Part shown: positions 8,945 through 15,327 of the stretch, piece after piece | Position numbering within the stretch: position 1 is the stretch's first letter | Layout: each line of letters opens with the position of its first letter | Assembly: GCA_003223455.1 (NCBI GenBank) | Contig: QHVE01000020.1 | Span: forward strand, 80,430 to 144,429 | Source of the DNA: Gemmatimonadota bacterium | Lineage (GTDB): Bacteria > Gemmatimonadota > Gemmatimonadetes > Gemmatimonadales > Gemmatimonadaceae | Length of the DNA: 64,000 nt | Direction: 5' to 3' | The notes under the pieces: model-generated | The model's database searches: none | Told to the model about the DNA's origin: nothing | What the model saw: the letters and a program-made list of their open reading frames with translations, nothing else | Position numbers and translations under genes: made by a program

Positions 8945-8974
8945 AAGCTACCCGCCGCGGCAGAGCGCACGCAA
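8945..8974 (-). promoter_or_regulatory. Probable icd promoter
   Basis: Minus strand TTGCGT (8974-8969), 18-bp spacer, TAGCTT (8950-8945). Expected +1 is about 35 bases upstream of the icd ATG. The -10 matches the TAGCTT form seen upstream of truA and the B12-binding mutase subunit in this window. Confidence 0.55.
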
Positions 8975-9008
8975 GCGAACGAGCGTGCCTCGCAGCTCGT
9001 GCAGCAGG

Positions 9009-9356
9009 CTACCGACGGACGCTCGAATCGACGCGAAGCGCGACGAGGGGCATCAGCAGGTTGACGATGCTCGCCGTCGCGAGGCCGGTCGCCGCGGACG
9101 CACCCGTCACTCGGCAGAACAGCGCGACGAGCAAGGCGTACGGGTTCGCGAGCGCGTGTGGCGCGTCGACGACGAGGAGCGGATGCCGTGGGTGGAGGGG
9201 ATGCGTGGCCAGCTCGCGCACCACTGCGCTGTGCTCCCAGAAGTCGCCGATCCAGTGTCCGCGAGCCGCGTGAGCCGCGACGAGGGCGACGACGAACACG
9301 GCCAGCGCCGGAAAGCGGAGTCGGTAGAGCGTTCCTCCCGCCTCGTCGTCTGTCAC
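9009..9356 (-). pseudogene. N-terminal fragment of a multi-pass membrane protein (possibly a glycosyltransferase-like family)
   Basis: The 115-residue frame from GTG 9356 has a transmembrane helix (FPALAVFVVALVAAHAA), a loop with GHWIGDFWEHSAVVREL and HPLHPRHPLL, then two more hydrophobic stretches (ALLVALFCRVTG, TASIVNLLMPLVAL) and stops abruptly. The acidic Asp-Phe-Trp-Glu-His loop after the first helix resembles the first periplasmic loop of polytopic GT-C-like proteins, which are usually 450-600 aa, so this looks like a truncated remnant. A short alternative frame after it reads as a plausible C-terminus, compatible with an internal deletion. It lies between tRNA-Leu and icd. Function unknown; the start is uncertain. 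Confidence 0.45.
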
Positions 9357-9479
9357 GTGCGATAGCGGGCGTCCATCGAACCTCGAGTGCTGCGATCTCT
9401 GCAGCGGCCGGGATGGGCGCACTGGTGGGGGACGCGAGACCTCGCGGGCGAGACGCGCTGCAGTGTAACGAGCTCTGAA

Positions 9480-9563
9480 TACCCGGGACGAGACTCGAAC
9501 TCGTATATCCCGAAGGATGGGGGATTTTGAGTCCCCTGCGTCTACCGATTCCGCCACCCGGGC
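9480..9563 (-). tRNA. tRNA-Leu (anticodon CAA)
   Basis: A complete 84-nt class II tRNA: acceptor GCCCGGG pairing with CCCGGGT, D-arm GGCGGAATCGGTAGACGC, anticodon stem GGGGA/TCCCC around CTCAAAA (anticodon CAA, reading UUG), a long variable arm (CATCCTTCGGGAT) and T-arm with TTCGAGT. CCA is not encoded. Confidence 0.95.
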
Positions 9564-9574
9564 GTGCGTCTCGC

Positions 9575-9603
9575 AATCTATCGCCCGAGGGCGGAGCGCG
9601 CAG
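9575..9603 (-). promoter_or_regulatory. Possible tRNA-Leu promoter
   Basis: Minus strand CTGCGC (9603-9598), 17-bp spacer, TAGATT (9580-9575), placing +1 a few bases before the tRNA 5' end. The -35 is weak, so this is tentative. Confidence 0.35.
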
Positions 9604-9638
9604 CCGGCGCGCACGGTGGCAGGCGAGCTCGCGACGCC

Positions 9639-10169
9639 TCAGCGCAGTGTGTCGAGCGCGCCACCACCCTGAGACCCGGCGCGCTGGGCCCGCAGCTTCT
9701 CGGCGCGGCGACGGAGCTGCTCCTGGAGCGCCGCATACTTGGCACGCTGGAGTGGCGTCATGAACGCGCCGAGCGCACGCTGCTCGTCGATCTGAAGCTG
9801 GATACGCCGTCGCTGCAGCTCGAGCACCTGATCGAGGGACGTCGCGATACGCTGCTGATCGGCCGTCGGCCCGGCGAGAATCTCTCGCCGAAGCGCGAGC
9901 CGCTGCTCGCGTTCCTGTACGGCGAGCTGGCGACGCTGCGCGTCGAACGGGCGGCTCGCCTCCGCCAGCCTCGTCATCTGCTCGTCGGTCAGCCCGACGC
10001 GATTCTTCGTGATGCGCCACAGGCCCTGGCGCAACCGGGCTTCGAGCTGCTGCCGACGCGGCGCGACCTCGCCCGCACGCGGCCCCTGGCCCAGGCGACG
10101 TTGCTGTGCGGGCAGCTCACCCGCTGCCACCAGCATGATGAAGACGAGCAGCGGAAGAACGCGCCGCAT
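9639..10169 (-). CDS. Spy/CpxP-like periplasmic protein with LTxxQ motifs
   Basis: A 176-residue exported protein: signal peptide (MRRVLPLLVFIMLVAAGELPAQ), then an almost entirely helical, Arg/Gln/Leu-rich body with VGLTDEQMTRLAEA near the middle and MTPLQRAKYAALQEQLRRR near the end. Two LTxxQ-type motifs in a helical periplasmic protein define the Spy/CpxP family, chaperones and stress sensors of the envelope. The start overlaps the anti-sigma stop (TGATG), so it is the third gene of the ECF operon. By analogy it could be a regulon member or a modulator of the anti-sigma factor; that role is inferred. Confidence 0.7.
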   Translation of the reverse strand: MRRVLPLLVFIMLVAAGELPAQQRRLGQGPRAGEVAPRRQQLEARLRQGLWRITKNRVGLTDEQMTRLAEASRPFDAQRRQLAVQEREQRLALRREILAGPTADQQRIATSLDQVLELQRRRIQLQIDEQRALGAFMTPLQRAKYAALQEQLRRRAEKLRAQRAGSQGGGALDTLR

Positions 10170-10792
10170 CACTGGCCCTCCGAAGTCGGGCTGGACACGG
10201 GCTCGGTGCCTTCCACCTCCGTCGAGGGCAGACCGTCGAGCGACTCGATCCCCTCGACGAGTGCGGACAGCTCGCGGTCGCTCAAGTCCCCGATGGCGCC
10301 ACCCGCCATCGCCAGCTCGCGAGTCGGAACTACGGAAGCGCGCTCGCGCACGACTCGCGGTTGCGTTGGAGTGGTCGCCACCTCGGCGCGCCGCGCGACG
10401 GCAGCGGGCGCCGTGTCGCTCGGGGTCGCCGGCGCTGCGGCGACTCGCGGCCGCATGCGCTCCGTCGCGGCGGGGCTGCGACCGCGAAGCAGCGTGATCG
10501 ACGTCCCGCCGATGGCGATTGCAACGATAGCGGCCGCGATGCCCCAGCTCCTCGGCCACGCGCGGCGAATGGGCGCGCTGTAGGCAGGGATCGCGGCGAC
10601 GATCGCTTCCACGTCGACGCTGGGTGCGCGATGCATCGTCACGCGCATGGCGCGCAGCAGGGAGAGCTCCTCCCGACACGTCGCGCAACGTTCGAGGTGC
10701 GATTCGATCTCGCGTCGACGCGTCGCGCCGAGGCGGTCGTTGAGATAATCGGGCAGTGCGTCGCGCACGTCGCCGTTCGGACAATCAGTCAT
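10169..10792 (-). CDS. Zinc-type membrane anti-sigma factor
   Basis: Expected to hold the upstream ECF sigma factor at the membrane. The cytoplasmic N-terminus has the ZAS motif HLERCATC (H-x3-C-x2-C) within a DALPDYLNDRLGATRRREIESHLERC helix, followed by one transmembrane helix near residues 82-100 (WGIAAAIVAIAIGGTSITLL) and a Pro/Ala/Arg-rich periplasmic tail of about 100 residues. I start at ATG 10792, which overlaps the sigma gene by 8 bases, rather than at the upstream non-ATG codon. Gene order sigma/anti-sigma/Spy-like strongly supports the role; the inducing signal is not visible. Confidence 0.85.
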   Translation of the reverse strand: MTDCPNGDVRDALPDYLNDRLGATRRREIESHLERCATCREELSLLRAMRVTMHRAPSVDVEAIVAAIPAYSAPIRRAWPRSWGIAAAIVAIAIGGTSITLLRGRSPAATERMRPRVAAAPATPSDTAPAAVARRAEVATTPTQPRVVRERASVVPTRELAMAGGAIGDLSDRELSALVEGIESLDGLPSTEVEGTEPVSSPTSEGQ

Positions 10793-11339
10793 CGAGAAAC
10801 TCCTTGATCGCGCGCATCGCATTGTGATAGTGGACGCGAGCGGCCCCCTCCGTCGTGTCGACCGCCTCGGCGATCTCGCGGTACGACAACCCTTCGCTCA
10901 CCCGCAGCACGAACACCTCGCGCTGGGTCGGCGTCAACGCGGCCATCGCTTCGCGCAGTCGCACCTGTGTCTCGTCCGCGACGACGCCGTCCAGCGCATC
11001 GTATTCCGTCGCGGCGTCTCCCTCCTGTACTTCCACGTGCTCGCCTCTGCGTCGCGCTGCGCGGCTCCGATCCAGCACGAGCCGTCGCGCGATCGTGAAC
11101 AGCCAGGTGCGCAGCGAGCTGTCGCCCCGAAAGCCCTCGATCGACGCGAAGGCCCGCACGAACGTGTCCTGGATCACCTCGTCGACGTCGGCCCGCGCAC
11201 CGAGGCTCGCCACGAAGCGCGAGACTGCAGCAGCGTGCCGCTCGACCAGCAGCGTCGCCGCCCGCTGCTCTCCCGCCTTCCACCTTTCCACAAGGTCGAG
11301 GTCGGTCCGCTCATCGGTAGTGGGGGCGACGTCTGTCAT
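10785..11339 (-). CDS. ECF-family RNA polymerase sigma factor
   Basis: Sigma70 region 2 (VSRFVASLGARADVDEVIQDTFVRAFASIEGFRG then LRTWLFTIARRLVLDRSRAARRR) and region 4 (AALTPTQREVFVLRVSEGLSYREIAEAVDTTEGAARVHYHNA; described here by its helix-turn-helix) without regions 1.1 or 3, the ECF layout. Length 184 aa from ATG 11339; a TTG nine bases upstream is possible but less likely. It is the first gene of an operon with the zinc anti-sigma factor and a Spy-like protein. The linker between domains is acidic. A palindrome lies right in front of the start. Likely envelope-stress response, by neighbour content. Confidence 0.92.
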   Translation of the reverse strand: MTDVAPTTDERTDLDLVERWKAGEQRAATLLVERHAAAVSRFVASLGARADVDEVIQDTFVRAFASIEGFRGDSSLRTWLFTIARRLVLDRSRAARRRGEHVEVQEGDAATEYDALDGVVADETQVRLREAMAALTPTQREVFVLRVSEGLSYREIAEAVDTTEGAARVHYHNAMRAIKEFLDD

Positions 11340-11342
11340 GCG

Positions 11343-11358
11343 GTCCAACTCGTTGGAC
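11343..11358. promoter_or_regulatory. Inverted repeat in front of the ECF sigma gene
   Basis: GTCCAA-CTCG-TTGGAC, a 6-bp perfect inverted repeat, begins four bases upstream of the sigma ATG. It could be an operator in the divergent sigma/ugpQ region or an mRNA hairpin at the start. No regulator is identified. Confidence 0.3.
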
Positions 11359-11387
11359 GCCGGACGCGAGACGGCGTTAAGGGCGGG

Positions 11388-11416
11388 ATGACCGCAGCGG
11401 GGACGGCGGGTAAGAT
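11388..11416 (+). promoter_or_regulatory. Probable ugpQ promoter
   Basis: ATGACC (11388-11393), 17-bp spacer, TAAGAT (11411-11416), with +1 expected about 38 bases before the ugpQ ATG. Spacing and -10 are good, the -35 is one base from TTGACC. Confidence 0.45.
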
Positions 11417-11460
11417 AGCATGGCCATCGGTTCTCCCCTGATTCGGTCCATCTGCGCGCA

Positions 11461-12126
11461 ATGCCCGTCGGTCCGCTACGAATCGCTCACCGCGGCATGC
11501 CGCGCCGCGAGCGCGAGAACACCCTGCCCTCGTTCGCCGCGGCGCTCGCCGCTGGCGCCGACGGGATCGAGCTGGACGTCCACTGCACCGCGGACGGCGT
11601 CGTGGTCGTGCACCATGACGCATTCGTGGGTGGCGGGACGGAGATCGCCAAGACTGCGTCGGGCGACCTGCAGCGTGCCGCGTCCTCCCGCGGAGTGGAG
11701 GTGCCAACCCTCGCCGCCGTATGCGATCTGGTACAGGATCGCGCCGAGCTGTTCGTGGAGATCAAGGGCGCGAGCATCGAACGACAGGTGGTGACGGTGC
11801 TGCAACGCTATCCCGGTCGAAGTGCGCTGCACAGCTTCGACCATCCGACGATCGCGCGCGTGTCGCGGCTGGATCGGCGGCTGCGCCTCGGTCTCCTGTT
11901 CGAAGAGCGAGTGCCGGATGTGAGCGCGCTATTGACCGCGCACGGGGCGCTGGACGCGTGGCCGCGGTACGAGCTAGTAGACGTCCCTCTGCTGGAGGGC
12001 GTGCATGCAGCCGGGGGACGTGTCATCGCCTGGACGGTGAACGAGCCGCGCGACATCGCGCGCCTGGCGGCGCTCGACGTCGACGGGATCTGCACGGACG
12101 ACGTGACGCTCGTGGCGCCGCGGTGA
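11461..12126 (+). CDS. ugpQ: Glycerophosphodiester phosphodiesterase
   Basis: Hydrolyses deacylated phospholipid head groups to glycerol-3-phosphate and an alcohol. The short (221 aa) TIM-barrel form has all core motifs: IAHRGMPRRERENTLPSF (His and Glu of the active site), GADGIELDVHCTADG (metal-binding Glu/Asp), VVVHHDAF, FVEIKG, LHSFDH and the C-terminal VIAWTVNEPRDIARLAALDVDGICTDD segment. No signal peptide, so cytoplasmic. It stands alone on the plus strand between two minus-strand units and ends 22 bases from the convergent small gene at 12149. Confidence 0.9.
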   Translation: MPVGPLRIAHRGMPRRERENTLPSFAAALAAGADGIELDVHCTADGVVVVHHDAFVGGGTEIAKTASGDLQRAASSRGVEVPTLAAVCDLVQDRAELFVEIKGASIERQVVTVLQRYPGRSALHSFDHPTIARVSRLDRRLRLGLLFEERVPDVSALLTAHGALDAWPRYELVDVPLLEGVHAAGGRVIAWTVNEPRDIARLAALDVDGICTDDVTLVAPR

Positions 12127-12148
12127 TCGGCTGGCGGCGGGGGCGCGG

Positions 12149-12445
12149 CTAGACGGGCGGGGTGTCGGAGGCGGGCTGGCCCTTCGAGGCGATCTCGCGC
12201 TCGAGCCGCGCCACTTCCGCCTCGGCGCTCGCCAGGTTGGCCGCAAGCACGGAGTACCGCTCCGTCTCGAGCTCCCCGCCGCCGACGCGGGCGCGGTACA
12301 CAGCGTAGCCGAGTGAGGCGGCGGCCGCTTCCGCGCGCTGTTTCGCGCGGTGCTGCTCGAGACGCAGCTTTCCCTCGTCGAGCGCGCTCTGGGCGGCGCG
12401 GCCAGCCTTGTCGAGCTCTCCCTTCAGCGTGCTCCAGATAGCCAT
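12149..12445 (-). CDS. Small coiled-coil protein of unknown function
   Basis: Not recognised with confidence. The 98-residue protein begins MAIWSTLKGELDKAGRAAQSALDEGKLRLEQHRAKQRAEAA, continues as a charged helix, and ends with a second heptad-rich helix (LASAEAEVARLEREIASKG) and a Pro/Thr tail. No signal peptide or membrane segment. The start ATG 12445 has GGAGG eight bases upstream, which decides it over upstream in-frame codons. It may be a cytosolic or membrane-associated coiled coil; similar short proteins in this phylum are only called hypothetical. A possible promoter overlaps the rpmA terminator tail. Confidence 0.6.
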   Translation of the reverse strand: MAIWSTLKGELDKAGRAAQSALDEGKLRLEQHRAKQRAEAAAASLGYAVYRARVGGGELETERYSVLAANLASAEAEVARLEREIASKGQPASDTPPV

Positions 12446-12492
12446 CGGTGCCTCCGTCGGGTGCGGAATTTCGTACGAGTTCGCCACGATGA

Positions 12493-12520
12493 AAGTTGCG
12501 CGCCGTTCCGCCGACCGCAA
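12493..12520 (-). promoter_or_regulatory. Possible promoter of the small coiled-coil gene
   Basis: Minus strand TTGCGG (12520-12515), 16-bp spacer, CAACTT (12498-12493), about 40 bases before the ATG at 12445. The -35 overlaps the T-run of the rpmA terminator. Confidence 0.35.
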
Positions 12521-12554
12521 AACGAAGAGAGCCCTCCGCGGTCGGAGGGCTCTC
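12519..12554 (-). terminator. Rho-independent terminator of rplU-rpmA
   Basis: A 12-bp perfect stem (GAGAGCCCTCCG / CGGAGGGCTCTC) with a 4-base loop, followed on the minus strand by TTCGTTTT. It begins 30 bases after the rpmA stop. Confidence 0.85.
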
Positions 12555-12583
12555 GAATGATCGCTACCGCGACCGAGTGCGGC

Positions 12584-12859
12584 TCAGGCCGCCGTCGTTC
12601 CAGCCGTGTCGGGATAGACGCTGACCTTGAGGCGGGTCTTGCTCTGGTGCTCGAACTTCACGACGCCGTCGATCAAGGAGTAGATCGTGTAGTCGGTGCC
12701 GAGGCCCACATTCTTGCCCGGGTGCCACTTGGTGCCGCACTGCCGGACGATGATGTTGCCCGCGATGACGCGCTCGCCGCCGAACTTCTTGATGCCCCGA
12801 TACTTCGGGTTGCTGTCGCGGCCGTTGCGAGACGAGCCGACGCCCTTTTTATGTGCCAT
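12584..12859 (-). CDS. rpmA: Large ribosomal subunit protein bL27
   Basis: bL27 reaches into the peptidyl-transferase centre. Starts [29 protein letters not shown], the canonical N-terminus of mature-type L27 (no cleavable extension), with [20 protein letters not shown] in the core. Length 91 aa is slightly long because of a short Thr/Ala tail. It follows rplU by 12 bases, the standard L21-L27 pair, and is followed by a strong terminator. Confidence 0.98.
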   Translation of the reverse strand: MAHKKGVGSSRNGRDSNPKYRGIKKFGGERVIAGNIIVRQCGTKWHPGKNVGLGTDYTIYSLIDGVVKFEHQSKTRLKVSVYPDTAGTTAA

Positions 12860-12871
12860 GAGATCCTCGCG

Positions 12872-13189
12872 TCAGCCGAGAGTGATGTCGTTGATCTTCA
12901 CTTCCGTGAAGCCCTGCCGGTGTCCCTGCTTCTTCGCGTAGTTCTTCCGGCGCTTCATCTTGAAGACGATGATCTTGTCGCCCAGGCCGTGCTTGACGAT
13001 CTCACCGGTGACCTTCGCGCCAGAGAGCGTGGGAACGCCGGTCTTGACGTTCTGCCCGTCGCTGCCAAGGAGGACGTCGTTGAACTCGATCGATCCGCCG
13101 GCCTCGCCCACGAGTGTGGGGAAGCGATACTTCTTGCCCGGCTCGACGCGAAACTGCTTGCCGCCGGTGCGAATGATTGCGTAAGACAT
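12872..13189 (-). CDS. rplU: Large ribosomal subunit protein bL21
   Basis: Binds 23S rRNA in the large subunit. [24 protein letters not shown] at the start and [26 protein letters not shown] near the end are diagnostic; 105 aa is the normal length. First gene of the rplU-rpmA operon, with a near-consensus promoter about 40-65 bases upstream. Confidence 0.98.
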   Translation of the reverse strand: MSYAIIRTGGKQFRVEPGKKYRFPTLVGEAGGSIEFNDVLLGSDGQNVKTGVPTLSGAKVTGEIVKHGLGDKIIVFKMKRRKNYAKKQGHRQGFTEVKINDITLG

Positions 13190-13225
13190 GTGTAAGGCTC
13201 GTGAGCGTGTGGCGTAGAGCCTAAA

Positions 13226-13254
13226 AAGTTAAGGGACGCGGGGTTACGTGTCAA
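13226..13254 (-). promoter_or_regulatory. Sigma70-type promoter for rplU-rpmA
   Basis: Minus strand TTGACA (13254-13249), 17-bp spacer, TAACTT (13231-13226): identical hexamers and spacing to the yicC promoter. The leader of about 30 nt contains a weak GGCTC/GAGCC pairing that could be an autoregulatory L21 leader, though this is not demonstrated. Confidence 0.8.
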
Positions 13255-13407
13255 CGACGACCCACTGAAGGCTCGGAAGGAGGCGGGTGGGGCGCTCATC
13301 GTCCAGTCGGCGTCCTGGTGACGTGTTGGCCTCTGGCTCGGTTAGGGAGGGTAGAAGGCAGACGTGCCGGCCCCGACCGGCGCGTGTCCGTGTTCTGCTC
13401 CTGAGCC

Positions 13408-14022
13408 ATGTCCAAGCCTCGCCCCCTGCAGCTCGTCAAGCCGGCCCCACTCTCCGACGCGCCGGATCCCGGCAGCGGCGCAGCGCGCAGCCTGCTCGTC
13501 AAGGCCGCGCAGCGTGGGGATGTTCGTGCCTTCGCCGAGCTCGTCGACGCGTACTATGCGCGCTGCCTGCGCTTCGCGATGCACATGCTGGCCAATCGGG
13601 GCGACGCGGAGGAGGCCGTCCAGGATACCTTCGTCCGTGTGTATCGCGCGCTTCCCGGCTATGAGGAGCGGGAGTCGTTCGAGCCGTGGCTCTTCCGGAT
13701 CCTCGCGAACCGGTGTCGCAGCGCAGGCGCGCGCGAGCGACGCCGCTCGGAGTTCGTGGAGTTCGGCGAGGTCCCGGAGCGCGTGACCGGTCACCGCCAC
13801 GACGAGACGTTCGCCTGGCGAGAAGAGATCTCGCGCGCGCTGCTGGCGCTCCCGGCGGAGCAACGTGAGGCGTTTCTGATGCGGCACGTGGAAGACCTGA
13901 CGTACGACGACATGGCGATCGCCACGGGCGCGGGCATCTCCGCGCTGAAGATGCGCGTGAAGCGAGCCTGCGACGCGTTGAAGATCCGGCTCACGGAGGA
14001 TCGGGGTGCACGACGAGACTGA
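13408..14022 (+). CDS. ECF-family RNA polymerase sigma factor (glycan-fold operon)
   Basis: Region 2 (AFAELVDAYYARCLRFAMHMLANRGDAEEAVQDTFVRVYRALPGY, then SFEPWLFRILANRCR) and region 4 (ALLALPAEQREAFLMRHVEDLTYDDMAIATG followed by ISALKMRVKRACDALKIRL) make this a clear ECF sigma; 204 aa including a proline-rich N-terminal extension of about 27 residues. First gene of a four-gene plus-strand operon: the next gene starts inside its last 17 bases. The partner lacks a zinc anti-sigma motif, so the regulatory mechanism is not a standard ZAS one. I see no convincing sigma70 promoter in the 150 bases upstream; autoregulation is possible. Confidence 0.92.
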   Translation: MSKPRPLQLVKPAPLSDAPDPGSGAARSLLVKAAQRGDVRAFAELVDAYYARCLRFAMHMLANRGDAEEAVQDTFVRVYRALPGYEERESFEPWLFRILANRCRSAGARERRRSEFVEFGEVPERVTGHRHDETFAWREEISRALLALPAEQREAFLMRHVEDLTYDDMAIATGAGISALKMRVKRACDALKIRLTEDRGARRD

Positions 14023-14614
14023 CGAGACGATCATCCGCATCGCCGCGGCGCTGCGCCCGCTGCCGGAGGTGGATCCAGCGCAGAAGGCACGCGTGCTGGT
14101 CGCGGTGGCGGCCGAGCGCGAGCGAGCGCGAGAGCGACGTCGACGCGTCGTGCAGATCTGGCGCGTCGCCGGTGGGGCGACGCTTCTCGCCGCGGCCGGC
14201 CTCGTCGTCGCAGTGTCGCTCCGCCTGCCGCCGGCGCGCGAAGGAGGTAAGGCGAGCACGCCAACGGTCGTCGCACCTGCCGCCGGTGCGCGCGCACCGG
14301 CGACCCTCGGCGCAACACTGGCGGGCGAAGCGCGGACGGCGGGATTCAAGACCGTGCAGGTCGTCTTCCGCGCTCCGGCCGCACGCCGGGTGAGCGTCGT
14401 CGGCGACTTCAATGCATGGGACACCGGCTCGGATGCAATGTCGCAGGATCCCGTGACCGGACTGTGGAGTCACACCCTCGTGGTCCGTCCTGGGCGACAC
14501 GTGTACGCATTCGTCGTCGACGACAGTCTGTGGATGCGCGATCCCCGCAGCCCAGCGGCTCCGGACGCGGATTTCGGCCGCCCGGGTTCGGTCCTTCTCG
14601 TCGGACAGCCGTGA
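14006..14614 (+). CDS. Membrane protein with C-terminal glycogen-binding (CBM48/E-set) domain; candidate anti-sigma factor
   Basis: A 202-residue type II membrane protein. The cytoplasmic N-terminus (about 50 residues, HDETDETIIRIAAALRPLPEVDPAQKARVLVAVAAERERARE) is short and helical and has no H-x3-C-x2-C; one transmembrane helix follows (VAGGATLLAAAGLVVAVSL, about residues 53-71). The periplasmic part ends in an 85-residue E-set domain: VQVVFRAPAARRVSVVGDFNAWD, GLWSHTLVVRPGRHVYAFVVD, WMRDPRSP, the pattern of AMPK-beta/isoamylase early-set glycan-binding domains. GTG 14006 overlaps the sigma gene by 17 bases. Position and topology suggest it restrains the sigma factor; glycan sensing is inference from the fold. 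Confidence 0.75.
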   Translation: MHDETDETIIRIAAALRPLPEVDPAQKARVLVAVAAERERARERRRRVVQIWRVAGGATLLAAAGLVVAVSLRLPPAREGGKASTPTVVAPAAGARAPATLGATLAGEARTAGFKTVQVVFRAPAARRVSVVGDFNAWDTGSDAMSQDPVTGLWSHTLVVRPGRHVYAFVVDDSLWMRDPRSPAAPDADFGRPGSVLLVGQP

Positions 14615-15327
14615 GCAGTCGACGCTGGAGCGTCTCGACCGCGCTCGTGCCGATGATCGTCGGGTTCGTGACGCCGATGGCGCTCGAGGCGCAGCAGGTC
14701 GCGTACGCGGCGACGGCGGTCTCCGCACTGGACAGTGTCACGCAGGCCGCGGTCGCTCGGGAGCTCGTCCGGGCGCGCACGCGTGGTCTACCGGTTCAAC
14801 CGCTCATGGCCAAGGTGCGCGAGGGGCAGATCAAGCGCGCCGCGCCGGAGCGAATCCGGATCGCGGTCGCCGCGCTGTCGGTCCGGCTCGACTCGGCGCG
14901 GTCGGCGCTGGGGCCGACCTCCACCGCCGCAGAACTCGTCGCGGGGGCGGACGCGATCGCGGCCGGCGTCGATCAGGAATCGCTGCGCACCGTGCGAACC
15001 GCGAGTGGCGCGCGCGATCTCGCTGCACCACTGGGCGCGCTCGCGCAGCTCGTCGCGAGTGGCGTCGAGGCTCGGCGCGCGACGCGCATGATCGTCGAGC
15101 TCCTGAAGAAGGACGCCGGTCCGCGCGAGCTGCTCGCATTCGGCATGGCGGTGGAGACGGATGTCGGCGCCGGGGTGCCGGCCGAGGAATCGGCGGTGTT
15201 CCGGCTGCGTGCGATCGAGACGCAAGGCGTCGGCAGCGAGCGTGTCACGGTCGCGGGTGCTCCGGACATTCCGCTCGGGCAAACGACCACGGGCAGGCCC
15301 TCCGGTGGGACGAAACGAAAGCCCTAG
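14611..15327 (+). CDS. Exported helical protein of unknown function in the glycan-fold ECF operon
   Basis: Not recognised. The GTG at 14611 overlaps the preceding stop (GTGA). Signal peptide VSSRRWSVSTALVPMIVGFVTPMALEAQQ, then about 210 residues of mostly helical sequence with three similar Ala/Arg-rich segments: LDSVTQAAVARELVRARTRGLPVQPL, ALVAGADAI-like region and LAQLVASGVEARRATRMIVELL. The repeated pattern of a helix, GLPV/GVE turn and second helix suggests internal repeats of a small helical bundle. Ends Pro/Gly/Lys rich. No cysteine or metal motif. Likely periplasmic and co-produced with the flanking CBM48-bearing proteins. Confidence 0.65.
   Translation: MSSRRWSVSTALVPMIVGFVTPMALEAQQVAYAATAVSALDSVTQAAVARELVRARTRGLPVQPLMAKVREGQIKRAAPERIRIAVAALSVRLDSARSALGPTSTAAELVAGADAIAAGVDQESLRTVRTASGARDLAAPLGALAQLVASGVEARRATRMIVELLKKDAGPRELLAFGMAVETDVGAGVPAEESAVFRLRAIETQGVGSERVTVAGAPDIPLGQTTTGRPSGGTKRKP

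Noticed and set aside
11420-11794. Plus-strand ATG 11420 as an alternative start for a gene before ugpQ
   Set aside because: It is in another frame than ugpQ and reads low-complexity sequence across the conserved GDPD motifs.
14416-14610. Upstream extension of the exported protein in the glycan-fold operon
   Set aside because: It overlaps the E-set domain of the previous gene in another frame; the GTG at 14611 gives a proper signal peptide and GTGA coupling.
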